Origin: Methanoregulaceae archaeon | Lineage (GTDB): Bacteria > Armatimonadota > Fimbriimonadia > Fimbriimonadales > Fimbriimonadaceae | DNA: 64,000 bases | Direction: 5' to 3' | Assembly: GCA_020850325.1 (NCBI GenBank) | Contig: JADZEW010000022.1 | Span: forward strand, 1-64,000 | Shown here: positions 33,219-42,505 of the stretch, piece after piece | Position numbering within the stretch: the first letter of the stretch is position 1 | Layout: every line of letters starts with the position of its first letter | Notes under the pieces: generated by a model | What the model was told of the DNA's origin: nothing | What the model saw: only the letters and a program-made list of their open reading frames with translations | Database searches by the model: none | Position numbers and translations under genes: made by a program

Positions 33219-33378
33219 ATGTATCCGACAATACGTTGTGGCCGCAGGGATGCATCGTGTCTGCGCCAGTTCAGACTCATGCTAAGCCTAGGACCGAACT
33301 AGACTTTCTTCAAGATTGTTGCTATCCTAAACGAGGACAAACGAGCGTGCGTCTTGCCGCGTCGTAATAGGTACAGCG

Positions 33379-35022
33379 ATGAGCGAACTCGAGACTCGAT
33401 TAGCCGGCTTCCGCCGGAGGGTACGTGTGCTACAAGCGTGGCGTGGCCTCGCTCGCGGAGCGGCTTTGGGCGGGCTGGTGGCTCTTGCGCTGGCGGCGCT
33501 CGACTTCTTCAATGTTTGGTACACCGGCTGGTGGGGCGTGGCTCTGCCGATCTTGGCCGGGGCGCTCGGCGGCGTTATCTACGGATTAACGCGCAAGGTC
33601 TCAACCGCGGCGCTCGCCGACAGTATCGACCGTCGCGCCCACTTGCAGAATCGCGTCGCGACCGCGACGGAAGACCACCACGAGCAGTTTGCCGAGGCGC
33701 AGCGTGAAGACGCGCTGGCGCGCCTGGATGGGCTGAAGCCGTCGGGCGTGTATCCGGTTCGGTTCACCCGTTGGCACACCGGCTCCGTTGCTTTGAGCCT
33801 GGCCGCGGTAGCGGTTGTTCTGCTGGGCAACACCCCGATGCTGCTTTCCGCCCAGGAGCGGCAGGATCGCGAAGAGTTGAAGAAGACCGGTCAGGCCATC
33901 GAGCGGGTGGCTAAGCCCGTGCTCGAACGGCCGGATGAGGATTCGACTAGGGTCGCCAAGGAACTCGCCCAGAAGTACGACGCCTTCGGCAAAGACCTCC
34001 AGCGGGGTCGCATGCCCATGGAGAAGGCGATGGAAGAGGCCAACAAGTTGGCCGCCGAAGCCGAGCGCGCGACCAAGGAGCAAGCCGAGCGGGCCGAGAT
34101 GATCGTGTCGAAGGCGCAAGATACGCTCCTGAGGGAGGCGTTTGAGGACGCGGCTCGGGAATCGGGGATGAACCCGGACGACCTTGCCAACCTGTCGGCG
34201 GCCGAGATGCAGGCGTTGTCTCAGTTGACCGAGTCTGAGGCGGCATCGCGGGAATCGAGCCTCAACGAGCAAATGGCCGACCTCGCCAAGCAACTTCGCG
34301 AAGGGAAGAACGAAAAGGGCGAGACCCTGACCCAAGCCGAGCGCGATGCGCTCGCCAAGGAGATGGAGGCGCTCAAGAAGAACCTGCAAGATCTTAAGCT
34401 CAGCCAGAAGGCGCGTGAGTTCCTAAACCGCCTGATGAACGATCCCGATTACAAGGAACTGATGAAGATCGCGCAGGAACTGCGCAAAGCCAGCCAGGCC
34501 GCTCAGCAAAACCCCGATCGTCCGCCGCTGACCAAGGAACAGATCGAGGAGATGAGCAAGAAGCTCGAGGAACTCGCCGAGCGGCTCAGGAATGACGAGG
34601 ACCTCAAGGCGTTCATCGAAGAACTGAAGAAAGCCCTGAAGGAGGGCCAAGGGCAGTGCGACTCGGGCGGCATGTGTATGGGCCTCGGCGGATTGCTCCC
34701 GATGTGGGGACCGAGTGGCCCCGGCCAAGACCAGTTCTTCCGCGACATTGGCCAGGTGCCTCAGAACGAGCAGGAAGAGGACATCCAGGCGAAGCCGGAT
34801 GTAAAGGCCGTGAAGGGACAGCGCCAGGAGACCGGCGACGAAACGTACATGGAGATCAAAGGTCCGGCAAGCATCGGTGACCGAAGCAAGACGCCCTACT
34901 TCAAGGTGATGCCCAAGTATCGCAAGCAGGCCGAGGAAGCGCTTAACAAGGAGCAGATCCCCAAAGAACACCAAAAGCGGGTGCGCGATTACTTCGACTC
35001 GCTGAACCGGGGGAAACCGTGA
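33379..35022 (+). CDS. Coiled-coil membrane protein of the MoxR operon
   Basis: 547 residues. Two hydrophobic segments near residues 30-75 and one near 135-155 (SVALSLAAVAVVLLGNTPML) anchor it. A very long helical, charged region follows (about 165-430, EKAMEEANKLAAEAERATKEQAERAE), typical of coiled coil. A Cys/Gly/Pro spot (QCDSGGMCMGLGGLLPMWGP) breaks it near 435. It resembles DUF4175-type proteins found beside MoxR and VWA genes; that is recalled, not tested. It likely assembles with the VWA membrane proteins downstream. The stop overlaps the GTG of the MoxR gene by 4 bases. Confidence 0.8.
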   Translation: MSELETRLAGFRRRVRVLQAWRGLARGAALGGLVALALAALDFFNVWYTGWWGVALPILAGALGGVIYGLTRKVSTAALADSIDRRAHLQNRVATATEDHHEQFAEAQREDALARLDGLKPSGVYPVRFTRWHTGSVALSLAAVAVVLLGNTPMLLSAQERQDREELKKTGQAIERVAKPVLERPDEDSTRVAKELAQKYDAFGKDLQRGRMPMEKAMEEANKLAAEAERATKEQAERAEMIVSKAQDTLLREAFEDAARESGMNPDDLANLSAAEMQALSQLTESEAASRESSLNEQMADLAKQLREGKNEKGETLTQAERDALAKEMEALKKNLQDLKLSQKAREFLNRLMNDPDYKELMKIAQELRKASQAAQQNPDRPPLTKEQIEEMSKKLEELAERLRNDEDLKAFIEELKKALKEGQGQCDSGGMCMGLGGLLPMWGPSGPGQDQFFRDIGQVPQNEQEEDIQAKPDVKAVKGQRQETGDETYMEIKGPASIGDRSKTPYFKVMPKYRKQAEEALNKEQIPKEHQKRVRDYFDSLNRGKP

Positions 35023-35996
35023 GCGCCGCTTGGTTTCGCGAGACGTTCGACGGCATCCGCACCGAACTCGGCAAGGTGATCGTTGGCCAGGATGAGATCG
35101 TGGACGGGGTCCTCATGGGGCTTGCGGCCAACGGCCACGTGTTGCTGGAAGGCATGCCGGGGCTCGGCAAGACCTTGCTGGTTCGATCGCTGAGCCAGGT
35201 GCTGCATCTCTCGTTCAGCCGCATTCAGTTCACGCCCGACTTGATGCCCGCGGACGTGACCGGAACCAACGTGCTGAGCGGTGGGCAGTTCGAGTTTCGC
35301 CGCGGGCCGATCTTCGCTCATCTGGTCCTCGCCGACGAGATCAACCGCGCCACGCCGAAGACCCAATCCGCGATGCTCGAGGCGATGCAGGAGCGGTCGG
35401 TCACGGTTGGCGGGCATCGCCACACGCTCGAAGAACCGTTCCTCGTGATGGCGACCCAGAACCCGATCGAGCAGGAGGGAACCTATCCGTTGCCCGAAGC
35501 TCAGCTCGACCGGTTCTTCTTGAAGTTGCTGGTCCCCTCACCCAGCCGAGCCGAACTCGCCGAGATCGTCACCCGCACCACGGGTTCGCTGGAGGCGGAG
35601 CTATCGCCCGTCGCCGATCGGGACGCTGTCCTCAAGATGCGGCAGGTGGTGCGCGAAGTTGCGGTTGCCGAGCCCGTCCTTCAATATGCGCTGTCGTATG
35701 TTCTTGGAACTCAGCCCGATTCGGCTGACGCGGCGCCGGTAGCCCAGCACTACCTCCGATACGGCTCGTCTCCGCGGGGTGCTCAATCCCTCATAACCGC
35801 CGGCAAGATCGTCGCCCTGCGGGCCGAGCGGTTCAACGTGGCCAAGGAAGACATCAAGCGGGTTGCCAAGGCCACGTTACGGCACCGGATCGGGCTGAAC
35901 TTCGAAGCGGAAGCAGACGGGATCACCCCAGACGCGGTGATCGAGCAACTGATCGAGCATGTCGAGCGGCGGGATCGAGACCCGCTGCCGGTGTGA
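35019..35996 (+). CDS. MoxR-family AAA+ ATPase
   Basis: 325 residues. Walker A GMPGLGKT, Walker B LVLADEIN, sensor region MATQNPIEQEGTYPLPEAQLDRF and the C-terminal lid (VAKATLRHRIGLNFEAEADG) are all as in MoxR proteins. These act as chaperones that load cofactors or activate complexes together with DUF58 and VWA proteins. GTG start overlapping the previous stop. The gene order (coiled-coil, moxR, SRAP, DUF58, VWA, VWA) is the classical MoxR cluster with one addition, the SRAP gene. Confidence 0.94.
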   Translation: MSAAWFRETFDGIRTELGKVIVGQDEIVDGVLMGLAANGHVLLEGMPGLGKTLLVRSLSQVLHLSFSRIQFTPDLMPADVTGTNVLSGGQFEFRRGPIFAHLVLADEINRATPKTQSAMLEAMQERSVTVGGHRHTLEEPFLVMATQNPIEQEGTYPLPEAQLDRFFLKLLVPSPSRAELAEIVTRTTGSLEAELSPVADRDAVLKMRQVVREVAVAEPVLQYALSYVLGTQPDSADAAPVAQHYLRYGSSPRGAQSLITAGKIVALRAERFNVAKEDIKRVAKATLRHRIGLNFEAEADGITPDAVIEQLIEHVERRDRDPLPV

Positions 35997-35999
35997 TCC

Positions 36000-36689
36000 A
36001 TGTGTGCTCGCTACACGATGCGCACGTCGGCGGAAACGCTGTTTGCCCTCTTCGAACTCGATGAGGCGGAAGAGCTTGCTGCAACACCGCCGATCGTTCG
36101 CCCGACCGACGTCGCGGCGGTAATCGTCGCCGGCGAATCTGGCCGCGTCGGTCGAATGATGCGTTGGGGTCTAGTGCCTCACTGGGCGAGCGATCTGAAG
36201 ATCGGGGTCAAGATGATCAACGCGCGGAGCGAGACCGTCTTCGAGAAGCCCGCGTTTCGTGAGTCGATCCTGAAGCGGCGGTGCCTTGTGCCAGCGGACG
36301 GGTTCTTCGAGTGGACGGACATCGTGGTCGAGGAGACTGACCTGTTCGGCGAGCCGCGAAAGAGCAAGTCGCGAAAGCAACCCCAGCTGATCACCGTCAC
36401 CGATCAACCGGTGTTCGCCTTCGCGGGGATGTACGACCGGTGGAAGGACCGCGCCACCGGTTCTGTCGTCTTCTCGTACACGATCCTCACGTGCGAGCCG
36501 AACGAGGTGGTGGTTCCGATTCACGACCGAATGCCGGTGATCCTGCGGCAGGATCGGCATGCGGCATGGCTTGACCAAGGGCTCACCGATCCGGAGGGCA
36601 TCGCGGCTCTCATGGAGCCGGTTTCGGCCGCCGTGACGCGCGTGTTCGCCGTGCCCTCGGCCGACGATCCGACGAGGCTTAGCGCATGA
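36000..36689 (+). CDS. SRAP-family abasic-site protein (YedK/HMCES-like)
   Basis: 229 residues. The start is MCARYT, so Cys2 becomes the N-terminal catalytic residue that forms a thiazolidine with abasic DNA. The other signature residues are present: INARSETVFEKPAFR (Asn and Glu), RCLVPADGFFEW, and VPIHDRMPVIL with the conserved His. It protects abasic sites in single-stranded DNA during replication. It sits 3 bases after moxR and its stop overlaps the DUF58 gene by 4 bases, so it is translated with the MoxR operon, an unexpected setting for a DNA-repair gene. Length is normal for the family. Confidence 0.93.
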   Translation: MCARYTMRTSAETLFALFELDEAEELAATPPIVRPTDVAAVIVAGESGRVGRMMRWGLVPHWASDLKIGVKMINARSETVFEKPAFRESILKRRCLVPADGFFEWTDIVVEETDLFGEPRKSKSRKQPQLITVTDQPVFAFAGMYDRWKDRATGSVVFSYTILTCEPNEVVVPIHDRMPVILRQDRHAAWLDQGLTDPEGIAALMEPVSAAVTRVFAVPSADDPTRLSA

Positions 36690-37564
36690 GCCTGCTGTTG
36701 AGCCCAACCGACTTTCGGATGCTGGAGGGGCTGCGGCTCGCGCCGCGCCGGCCCTTTCATGGGCGCATTCGGGGCGAACGACTGACTCGAAGGCGGGGCG
36801 TGAGCATCGAGTTTGCCGACTACCGCGAGTACACCGAGGGCGACGACCTTCGCCACCTCGATTGGAACGTGCTGGCGCGGCTCCAGCATCCGGTGATCAA
36901 GACCTATCAGGACGAAGAGGACCTGGCCGTGTACCTGATGGTCGACGTCTCCGCGAGTATGCAGTTCGGCGCGCCGGCCAAGGCGGCACTCGCGCGCGAT
37001 ACCGCCGCGGCGCTGGCCTACGTGGGGTTATGTGGGCAAGATGCGGTGATACCGGTTGCCATCGGCGGATCGCGGCAACCGCTGGTGACGTATCGGGGTC
37101 GGTCGGCTTATGCGCGGGTAGCGGCGTGGCTCGATCGCAATCTTGCGGCCACCGGACCGTCGAACCTGGCGCAGTCGCTCCGCGAGTTCGCTCGCCAGAA
37201 TGCGCGGCCGGGGTTCATCGCGCTGCTCTCGGATGGCCTCGACCCGGCGGCCGCAAATGAGCTGCGCGTGTTGGGCGGCCGCGGCTTCGAAGTCAACCTC
37301 ATCCAGATTCTTGCCCCTGAGGAGATTGATCCCGACTTGGAAGGCGACCTTAGGCTGCTGGATGCGGAGTCTGGTGCCCAGGTCGAACTCACCGCGAACC
37401 GCGACGCGCTCCGGGTCTACGCCGAGAACTTACGAGCTCACAACGAGGGGCTGGAGTCGGCTTGCCGTCGCTTCGGCGGGCGATACCATCTTGTGCGTAG
37501 CGATACGGCGCTGAGTTCGCTCATCCGCGACCACCTTCGACCCGGAGGTTGGTTCCAGAAGTGA
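36686..37564 (+). CDS. DUF58 domain protein
   Basis: 292 residues. The DUF58 hallmark is near the N terminus (RRGVSIEFADYREYTEGDDLRHLDWNVLAR). A VWA-like domain follows with a MIDAS-type motif (VYLMVDVSASMQFG). No membrane span is seen, so it is cytoplasmic or peripheral. DUF58 proteins work with MoxR in the assembly or activation of membrane complexes. Its stop overlaps the GTG of the next gene. Confidence 0.92.
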   Translation: MSLLLSPTDFRMLEGLRLAPRRPFHGRIRGERLTRRRGVSIEFADYREYTEGDDLRHLDWNVLARLQHPVIKTYQDEEDLAVYLMVDVSASMQFGAPAKAALARDTAAALAYVGLCGQDAVIPVAIGGSRQPLVTYRGRSAYARVAAWLDRNLAATGPSNLAQSLREFARQNARPGFIALLSDGLDPAAANELRVLGGRGFEVNLIQILAPEEIDPDLEGDLRLLDAESGAQVELTANRDALRVYAENLRAHNEGLESACRRFGGRYHLVRSDTALSSLIRDHLRPGGWFQK

Positions 37565-39342
37565 GCCTGATTGCCCCCGCCGCGTTGCTCTGGCTGATCC
37601 CGTTGGCGGGGATCATCATTGCGTTGTACTTGCTGAAGATGCGGCGGCGGGATGTGCGCGTCCCGGCGACGTTCCTTTGGCCCGCGATGACCTATGAGAT
37701 TCGCGCCAATGCTCTGTTTCAGAAGCTGAAGTTTTCGTGGCTGATGGTGCTGCAGCTGCTCGCGCTCGCCGCGATCGTGTTTGCTCTGGCTAGACCCCAG
37801 ATGCTCCAGCGAGGTCTGGGCGGCGCGGTGACCGTGGTTGTGATCGACACCAGTGCGAGCATGTCCGCCACCGATGTGAAGCCCAGCCGTTTCGGCGAGG
37901 CGATCCGTCAGGCCGAGGGGTTGATTTCGCGGGCGCAAAGCACCGACCGGATTGCCGTGATCGAGGCGGGGTCGGTTCCTCGCGTCGTCGCGGCCCTGAG
38001 CGGAGAGCCCTCGCGGCTTCGACTGGCGCTCGGCGAGCTCCGGCCCACCGACGCCGAGGGGGATGTCGGGGAGGCGTTGCGACTTGCCGCATCGCTCGCC
38101 GCGAACCAACCCTCCGCGCGGATTGTGTTGCTGTCCGACGGCGTGTTCCCCGAGGTCAGCAACTTCTCGCCGGGCAAGGCAGAAGTCGTGTTTCCCCGCA
38201 TTGGCACCTCGAGTGAGAATGTCGCGATTTCCGCCTTCGCGATGGCCGACACGCCGCGAGGGCGCGAACTCTTCTATGGGGTCCGCAACTTTGGGCGCGA
38301 GGCCGCCGGAGTTCGGCTCCAGCTTTTCGCCGACGGCAAGCTGTTCGATTCAAAGTCGGTCGAGCTCAAGCCGCAGCAAACCGTGGGCGAGACGGTGCGC
38401 GCCCCTGCGGGTGCAAAACTGTTTGAAGCCAAACTCGAAGGCGGCGACGCACTTGCCGCCGACGACTACGCGGTGGCGCTGTCCGATCCGGGGGCGTCGG
38501 TCCGCGTTCTGCTGGTCACGACGGGCAATCTCTTCTTAGAGCGAGCCCTCACGCTAGAACCTCGGGTGGTCCTGGACAAGTCCGCGACCGTGCCGACCTC
38601 CGGTGAGTGGGACGTCGCGGTCCTCGACGGTATCACCGCGGAGCGGATTCCCGCCCGAACGGTGCTTCGATTCGGGGCTTTAGGGCGGGGGTTGAACCTG
38701 CGCAAGCCGACCTTTGCCGATGCCTCGAGCGGCCAGCCGCTGTTGCGAGGTGTCGAGTTGAGCGACGTCTACGTGGACGTGGCGGAATCTGGCGTGGCCC
38801 CCGCGGGAGCCCAAGTGGTCGCCGAGTTTCAGGGGGGTACGCCCGCGATCATGACCCGCCCGGCCAGCGGGCGCCGCGAGGTCATCGTCGGCTTCCGTCC
38901 GCTGGATTCCGACTTCCCACTGCAAGTGGGCTTTCCGATCTTTCTCGCCAACGCACTCGAATGGCTGGTGCCCCCGAGTTCGCGGGGGACGAAGATGGTC
39001 GTTTCCGCAGGCCGCACGATCTCCCTACCCGCCCCGTCGGATGCCCCAGTTACGCTGAAGGGACCGGCACGATCGCTCACCCTGAACCCAACGAACGGTA
39101 GCGTGCTCCTGCGCGACCTGCGCACCGTCGGAAAGTACGAGATCGGAAAACGGACCCTGCACGTGATCTTGCGGAGCGACCTGGAGTCGGCGATCGCCCC
39201 GCAAGATCGGGTCGTGCTGGGGGGTACACCGATCGCATCTACCAACGCGATCACCCGGTTTGCCGACTTGTGGCGGTGGGTCGCGCTGCTGGGATTGTTC
39301 ATCCTCGCTGGCGAATGGTGGCTGTTCGCGAGGAGGTCCTAG
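37561..39342 (+). CDS. BatA-type VWA membrane protein
   Basis: 593 residues from GTG at 37561, which overlaps the DUF58 stop (GTGA). The track start at 37549 (TTG) lies inside the previous gene. The N-terminal BatA region has two spans (PAALLWLIPLAGIIIALYLL; WLMVLQLLALAAIVFALARP). The VWA domain follows with the metal-site motif VVIDTSASMSATD. A beta-rich periplasmic region comes next, and a C-terminal span (WVALLGLFILAGEWWLF) ends the chain. This is the usual BatA/aerotolerance-type layout. Confidence 0.9.
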   Translation: MSLIAPAALLWLIPLAGIIIALYLLKMRRRDVRVPATFLWPAMTYEIRANALFQKLKFSWLMVLQLLALAAIVFALARPQMLQRGLGGAVTVVVIDTSASMSATDVKPSRFGEAIRQAEGLISRAQSTDRIAVIEAGSVPRVVAALSGEPSRLRLALGELRPTDAEGDVGEALRLAASLAANQPSARIVLLSDGVFPEVSNFSPGKAEVVFPRIGTSSENVAISAFAMADTPRGRELFYGVRNFGREAAGVRLQLFADGKLFDSKSVELKPQQTVGETVRAPAGAKLFEAKLEGGDALAADDYAVALSDPGASVRVLLVTTGNLFLERALTLEPRVVLDKSATVPTSGEWDVAVLDGITAERIPARTVLRFGALGRGLNLRKPTFADASSGQPLLRGVELSDVYVDVAESGVAPAGAQVVAEFQGGTPAIMTRPASGRREVIVGFRPLDSDFPLQVGFPIFLANALEWLVPPSSRGTKMVVSAGRTISLPAPSDAPVTLKGPARSLTLNPTNGSVLLRDLRTVGKYEIGKRTLHVILRSDLESAIAPQDRVVLGGTPIASTNAITRFADLWRWVALLGLFILAGEWWLFARRS

Positions 39343-39345
39343 CCG

Positions 39346-42162
39346 GTGGCGTTCACCCACCCGTGGTGGCTCCTTCTGCTGATTCCGGCTCTCGGCGGGC
39401 TGGCGCTGAGCTATCGCCGGGTGTCGGGCATGATGCGCTCGCGGAAGCGATTTGCGTTTGCGCTGCGCGCTTTGCTGGTGGCGTGTTTGGTGCTCGCCCT
39501 TGCTGGACCGGAGAGCCGCCGTCCCAATGAGGGCACCTGCACGATCTTCCTCCTCGACCGCTCCGATAGCGTTGCCGGGCCGGATCGCGAGCGCCAGGTT
39601 CAATTCGTGAGCGATGCCGTGCGGCGTCTTGGCCCCGAAGATCAGGCAGCCGTGATTGCCTTCGGAAAGGAAGCGGCAGTGGACGTCGCGCCGGGAAAGC
39701 TCCCGGGCGTGGATCGGATCCTCAGCGTCGTCGACGGCTCGGCGAGCGATCTCGCTGCCGCGATTCGATTGGCCAGCGCGAGTTTCCCCGACGGCAAAGC
39801 CCGGCGCATCGTGCTGCTGTCCGATGGCAATGAGACGAGCGGCGATGCCGCCGAAGCGGCAAGCGTAGCCGCGACTGACGGCATTCCGATCGACCACGTG
39901 GTGTTGGGAACCGAGCCACGGGACGGGGAAGCGGTGTTGGTTCAGGCCGACATGCCGAATGAGATCCGTCAGGGGCAGCCGTTCGCGATCCGGGTGACGG
40001 TCGATTCGATGACGAACGGCCCGGCCGAGTTGCTCGTGGACCGGAACGGGGTGACGATTCAGCGCGTGCCAATCACCCTCAGCGAGGGGCGCAACACCTA
40101 CGTCGTCAATCAGCGGCTGGATGACACCGGCTTCCACCGGTTCCGGGTGACTCTCAGCGCCGACCGCGACCGCGACAACCGCAACAACGTTGGAATGGGC
40201 TTCGTGGCCGTGCGAGGACGGCCGCGGGTGCTCATCGTGCAGGGCGATCCGAGCCGAGATCAGCTGGCGCAGGCGCTACGCCAACAGGGACTGGATGTGG
40301 AAGTTCGCGGGCCGAACGGTGTCCCGGTGCGTCCTGAAGAGTTCCAGCCGTTCGATGCGGTGTTTTTCAATGACCTGAACGCGGCCAAGGTGACGCCCGG
40401 CCAGATGAAGCTCGCCCAGTCGGCGGTGCGCGATGCCGGCGTCGGGTTCGCGATGATCGGCGGAGAAGACTCGTTCCTGCCCGGCGGCTGGTACGGCACT
40501 CCCGTCGCGGAGGCACTGCCCGTCGACCTTGACATCCGTCAGCGCAAGAGCTTTCCGAGCACGACGATCTTGATCATCGCCGACACGTCGGGCTCGATGG
40601 GGGCGATCGAGGATGGCCAGCCTAAGGTGCGCCTTGCTGCGAAAGCTGCCGAGCAGACGGTGCAGATGCTGTCGCCCCTCGACAAACTCGGGGTGGTGGC
40701 GAGCACCGACGGGATCGAGTTCGTGGCCCCGATTCAGAAACTCGACAACAAGGCGGCGGTCATCAGCCAGATTCGGAAGCTGGGGGTCGGCGGTGGCGGG
40801 ATTTACATGCGCCCATCAATGGAGTTCGCCAAGCGCCATCTTGAACCGGATGACTCGAAGGTGCGGCACCTCATTGTTTTGGCCGATGGATCGGACTGCG
40901 ACCTGCAAGAAGGGACGATTCCGATGGCGGCGGAGCTGTTTGCCCAGAAGATTACGACGACCACCGTCGCGATCGGGGACGGGCCGCACGTGCCTTATCT
41001 GCGAGCGTTGGCGGCGGCGGGGGGAGGGCGGTTCTACCTTGCCCAGCGGGCCAGCCAACTCCCTGCGATCTTCACCCAGGATGCAGCGGTGATGTCGCGA
41101 TCCGCGATCGAGGAGGGCGCGTTCTTCCCGAAGGTCGCACTGGGTGAAGAGATTCTCCGAGGTATCGACACTGACGCGATTCCGGCGTTGCTCGCCTACT
41201 GTCTAACCGACGCTCGACCGCTCGCCCGCGTGGGGATGCGCACCAAGAAGGATGACCCGCTGCTCGCGGTGTGGCAATACGGACTCGGCTCATCGCTCGC
41301 CTTTACCAGCGACGCCCAGGCGCGGTGGGCGGCGAAGTGGGTGGAGTGGGGTGGCTTCGGGCAGTTCTGGGCGCAAGCCACTCGCTCGATCGCGCGGCGG
41401 GCGACGTCGAACACCTACCAGATCGCGACAACGCAATCAGGTACGGGCGGCACGGTTACGATTCTTGCGCAGGACAGCCAGGGCAATCCGGTCAACGAAG
41501 CCCCCGAGCAGGTTCGGCTCGCGATTCCCGGCGGCTCGTTTCGCGATCTTGTGCTGACCCAAACCGGCCCCGGCACCTTCGAGGCCAAGTTCCCAACGGG
41601 GGAACTCGGGAGCTACATCGTATCGGTCTCGGAGAAGGACCCGCTGGGCGGCACCCGCGTATCGTCGTCGGGGTTCTCGATCCCCTATCCTGCGGAGTAC
41701 CGCAGCTTCCGGCCCAACTCCGCGCTGCTGGAGCGAATCAGCCAGGAGACGGGAGGGCAGGCGCTGCTCAATCCGGCGGAAGCGATCCGCCCAGTGAGCG
41801 AGCCAGGATTCTCGATTCGCGAACTGTGGAGTTTGTTCGTGATGCTCGCGGCTCTGGTCCTTCCGCTCGACGTCGCCGCCAGAAGGATTGCCTTGCCCAT
41901 TGGAGAGATTCTCGCGAAAGCCTGGGCGTGGATGCGCCGCCAGCGTGAGGTTCCTGCCGCACCGACCCATGTCGATCAGCTTCGGCGGGCCAAGCAACGG
42001 GTGACCCAGAGCAACGAGGTCGCGCCTCCCGCCGTGACTCCGGCCGCCACGCGCGAAGCGGAGAAGCCGGCGACACCGGCGGGCCCGTCCGCACCGGGAG
42101 CGACCTCCAGCCAGTTGCTCGACGCCAAGCGGCGGCGTCGGGGGGAGGGCGGCGACGGGTAA
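39346..42162 (+). CDS. Large double-VWA membrane protein
   Basis: 938 residues from a GTG start 3 bases after the previous stop. N-terminal spans (WWLLLLIPALGGLALSY; ALRALLVACLVLALAGPE) precede a first VWA (IFLLDRSDSVAGPD, MIDAS slightly altered). A glutamine-amidotransferase-like stretch (about 280-390; VGFAMIGGEDSFLPGGWYG) follows, then a second, full VWA (ILIIADTSGSMGA). A beta-domain, a late span (LWSLFVMLAALVLPLDVAA) and a Pro/Ala-rich cytoplasmic tail come last. The two VWA modules in one chain suggest a docking hub for the MoxR/DUF58 machinery. It is the last gene of the cluster. Confidence 0.9.
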   Translation: MAFTHPWWLLLLIPALGGLALSYRRVSGMMRSRKRFAFALRALLVACLVLALAGPESRRPNEGTCTIFLLDRSDSVAGPDRERQVQFVSDAVRRLGPEDQAAVIAFGKEAAVDVAPGKLPGVDRILSVVDGSASDLAAAIRLASASFPDGKARRIVLLSDGNETSGDAAEAASVAATDGIPIDHVVLGTEPRDGEAVLVQADMPNEIRQGQPFAIRVTVDSMTNGPAELLVDRNGVTIQRVPITLSEGRNTYVVNQRLDDTGFHRFRVTLSADRDRDNRNNVGMGFVAVRGRPRVLIVQGDPSRDQLAQALRQQGLDVEVRGPNGVPVRPEEFQPFDAVFFNDLNAAKVTPGQMKLAQSAVRDAGVGFAMIGGEDSFLPGGWYGTPVAEALPVDLDIRQRKSFPSTTILIIADTSGSMGAIEDGQPKVRLAAKAAEQTVQMLSPLDKLGVVASTDGIEFVAPIQKLDNKAAVISQIRKLGVGGGGIYMRPSMEFAKRHLEPDDSKVRHLIVLADGSDCDLQEGTIPMAAELFAQKITTTTVAIGDGPHVPYLRALAAAGGGRFYLAQRASQLPAIFTQDAAVMSRSAIEEGAFFPKVALGEEILRGIDTDAIPALLAYCLTDARPLARVGMRTKKDDPLLAVWQYGLGSSLAFTSDAQARWAAKWVEWGGFGQFWAQATRSIARRATSNTYQIATTQSGTGGTVTILAQDSQGNPVNEAPEQVRLAIPGGSFRDLVLTQTGPGTFEAKFPTGELGSYIVSVSEKDPLGGTRVSSSGFSIPYPAEYRSFRPNSALLERISQETGGQALLNPAEAIRPVSEPGFSIRELWSLFVMLAALVLPLDVAARRIALPIGEILAKAWAWMRRQREVPAAPTHVDQLRRAKQRVTQSNEVAPPAVTPAATREAEKPATPAGPSAPGATSSQLLDAKRRRRGEGGDG

Positions 42163-42165
42163 AAT
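42160..42165 (+). promoter_or_regulatory. Candidate -10 box, leaderless start
   Basis: TAAAAT overlaps the preceding stop codon and ends 6 bases before the ATG at 42172, the spacing expected of a leaderless transcript. Confidence 0.4.
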
Positions 42166-42171
42166 CGGCGC

Positions 42172-42504
42172 ATGACAAACTGGCGAGAAGGCGATCGGGT
42201 ACGCATCGTGTCTCGTCCGGTCACCGACGAAGATCGAAAAGCCAATCGGTATTTCGAGCACATGTCTGGCCTCACCGGTACGGTGCAGAACATCTACGCC
42301 CCGGACCAAGTCGCGATCAAGGTCGACCCCGAATCACTGACCAAGGTCAGCCGCGACGTTCACAAGACGGCCAACGACCGGATGCGCGAGAAGTTCTTGA
42401 GCAATGTCAGCGAAGAGCAGAAGAAGCAGCTGACGAGCGAGGAGATCAACTTTACGGCCAACTTTGTGCTCTTGGTCCGTGGGGACGACCTCGAGAAGGT
42501 CTGA
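42172..42504 (+). CDS. Small soluble hypothetical protein (KOW/SH3-like start)
   Basis: 110 residues. The N-terminal 50 residues (WREGDRVRIVSRPVTDED...MSGLTGTVQNIYAPDQVAIKVD) look like a small SH3/KOW-type barrel, followed by a charged helix and a last strand (ITF-type NFVLLVRGDDL). I do not recognise a named family. It is followed by the aminotransferase gene with no gap, so co-transcription is likely. Confidence 0.75.
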   Translation: MTNWREGDRVRIVSRPVTDEDRKANRYFEHMSGLTGTVQNIYAPDQVAIKVDPESLTKVSRDVHKTANDRMREKFLSNVSEEQKKQLTSEEINFTANFVLLVRGDDLEKV

Positions 42505-42505
42505 C

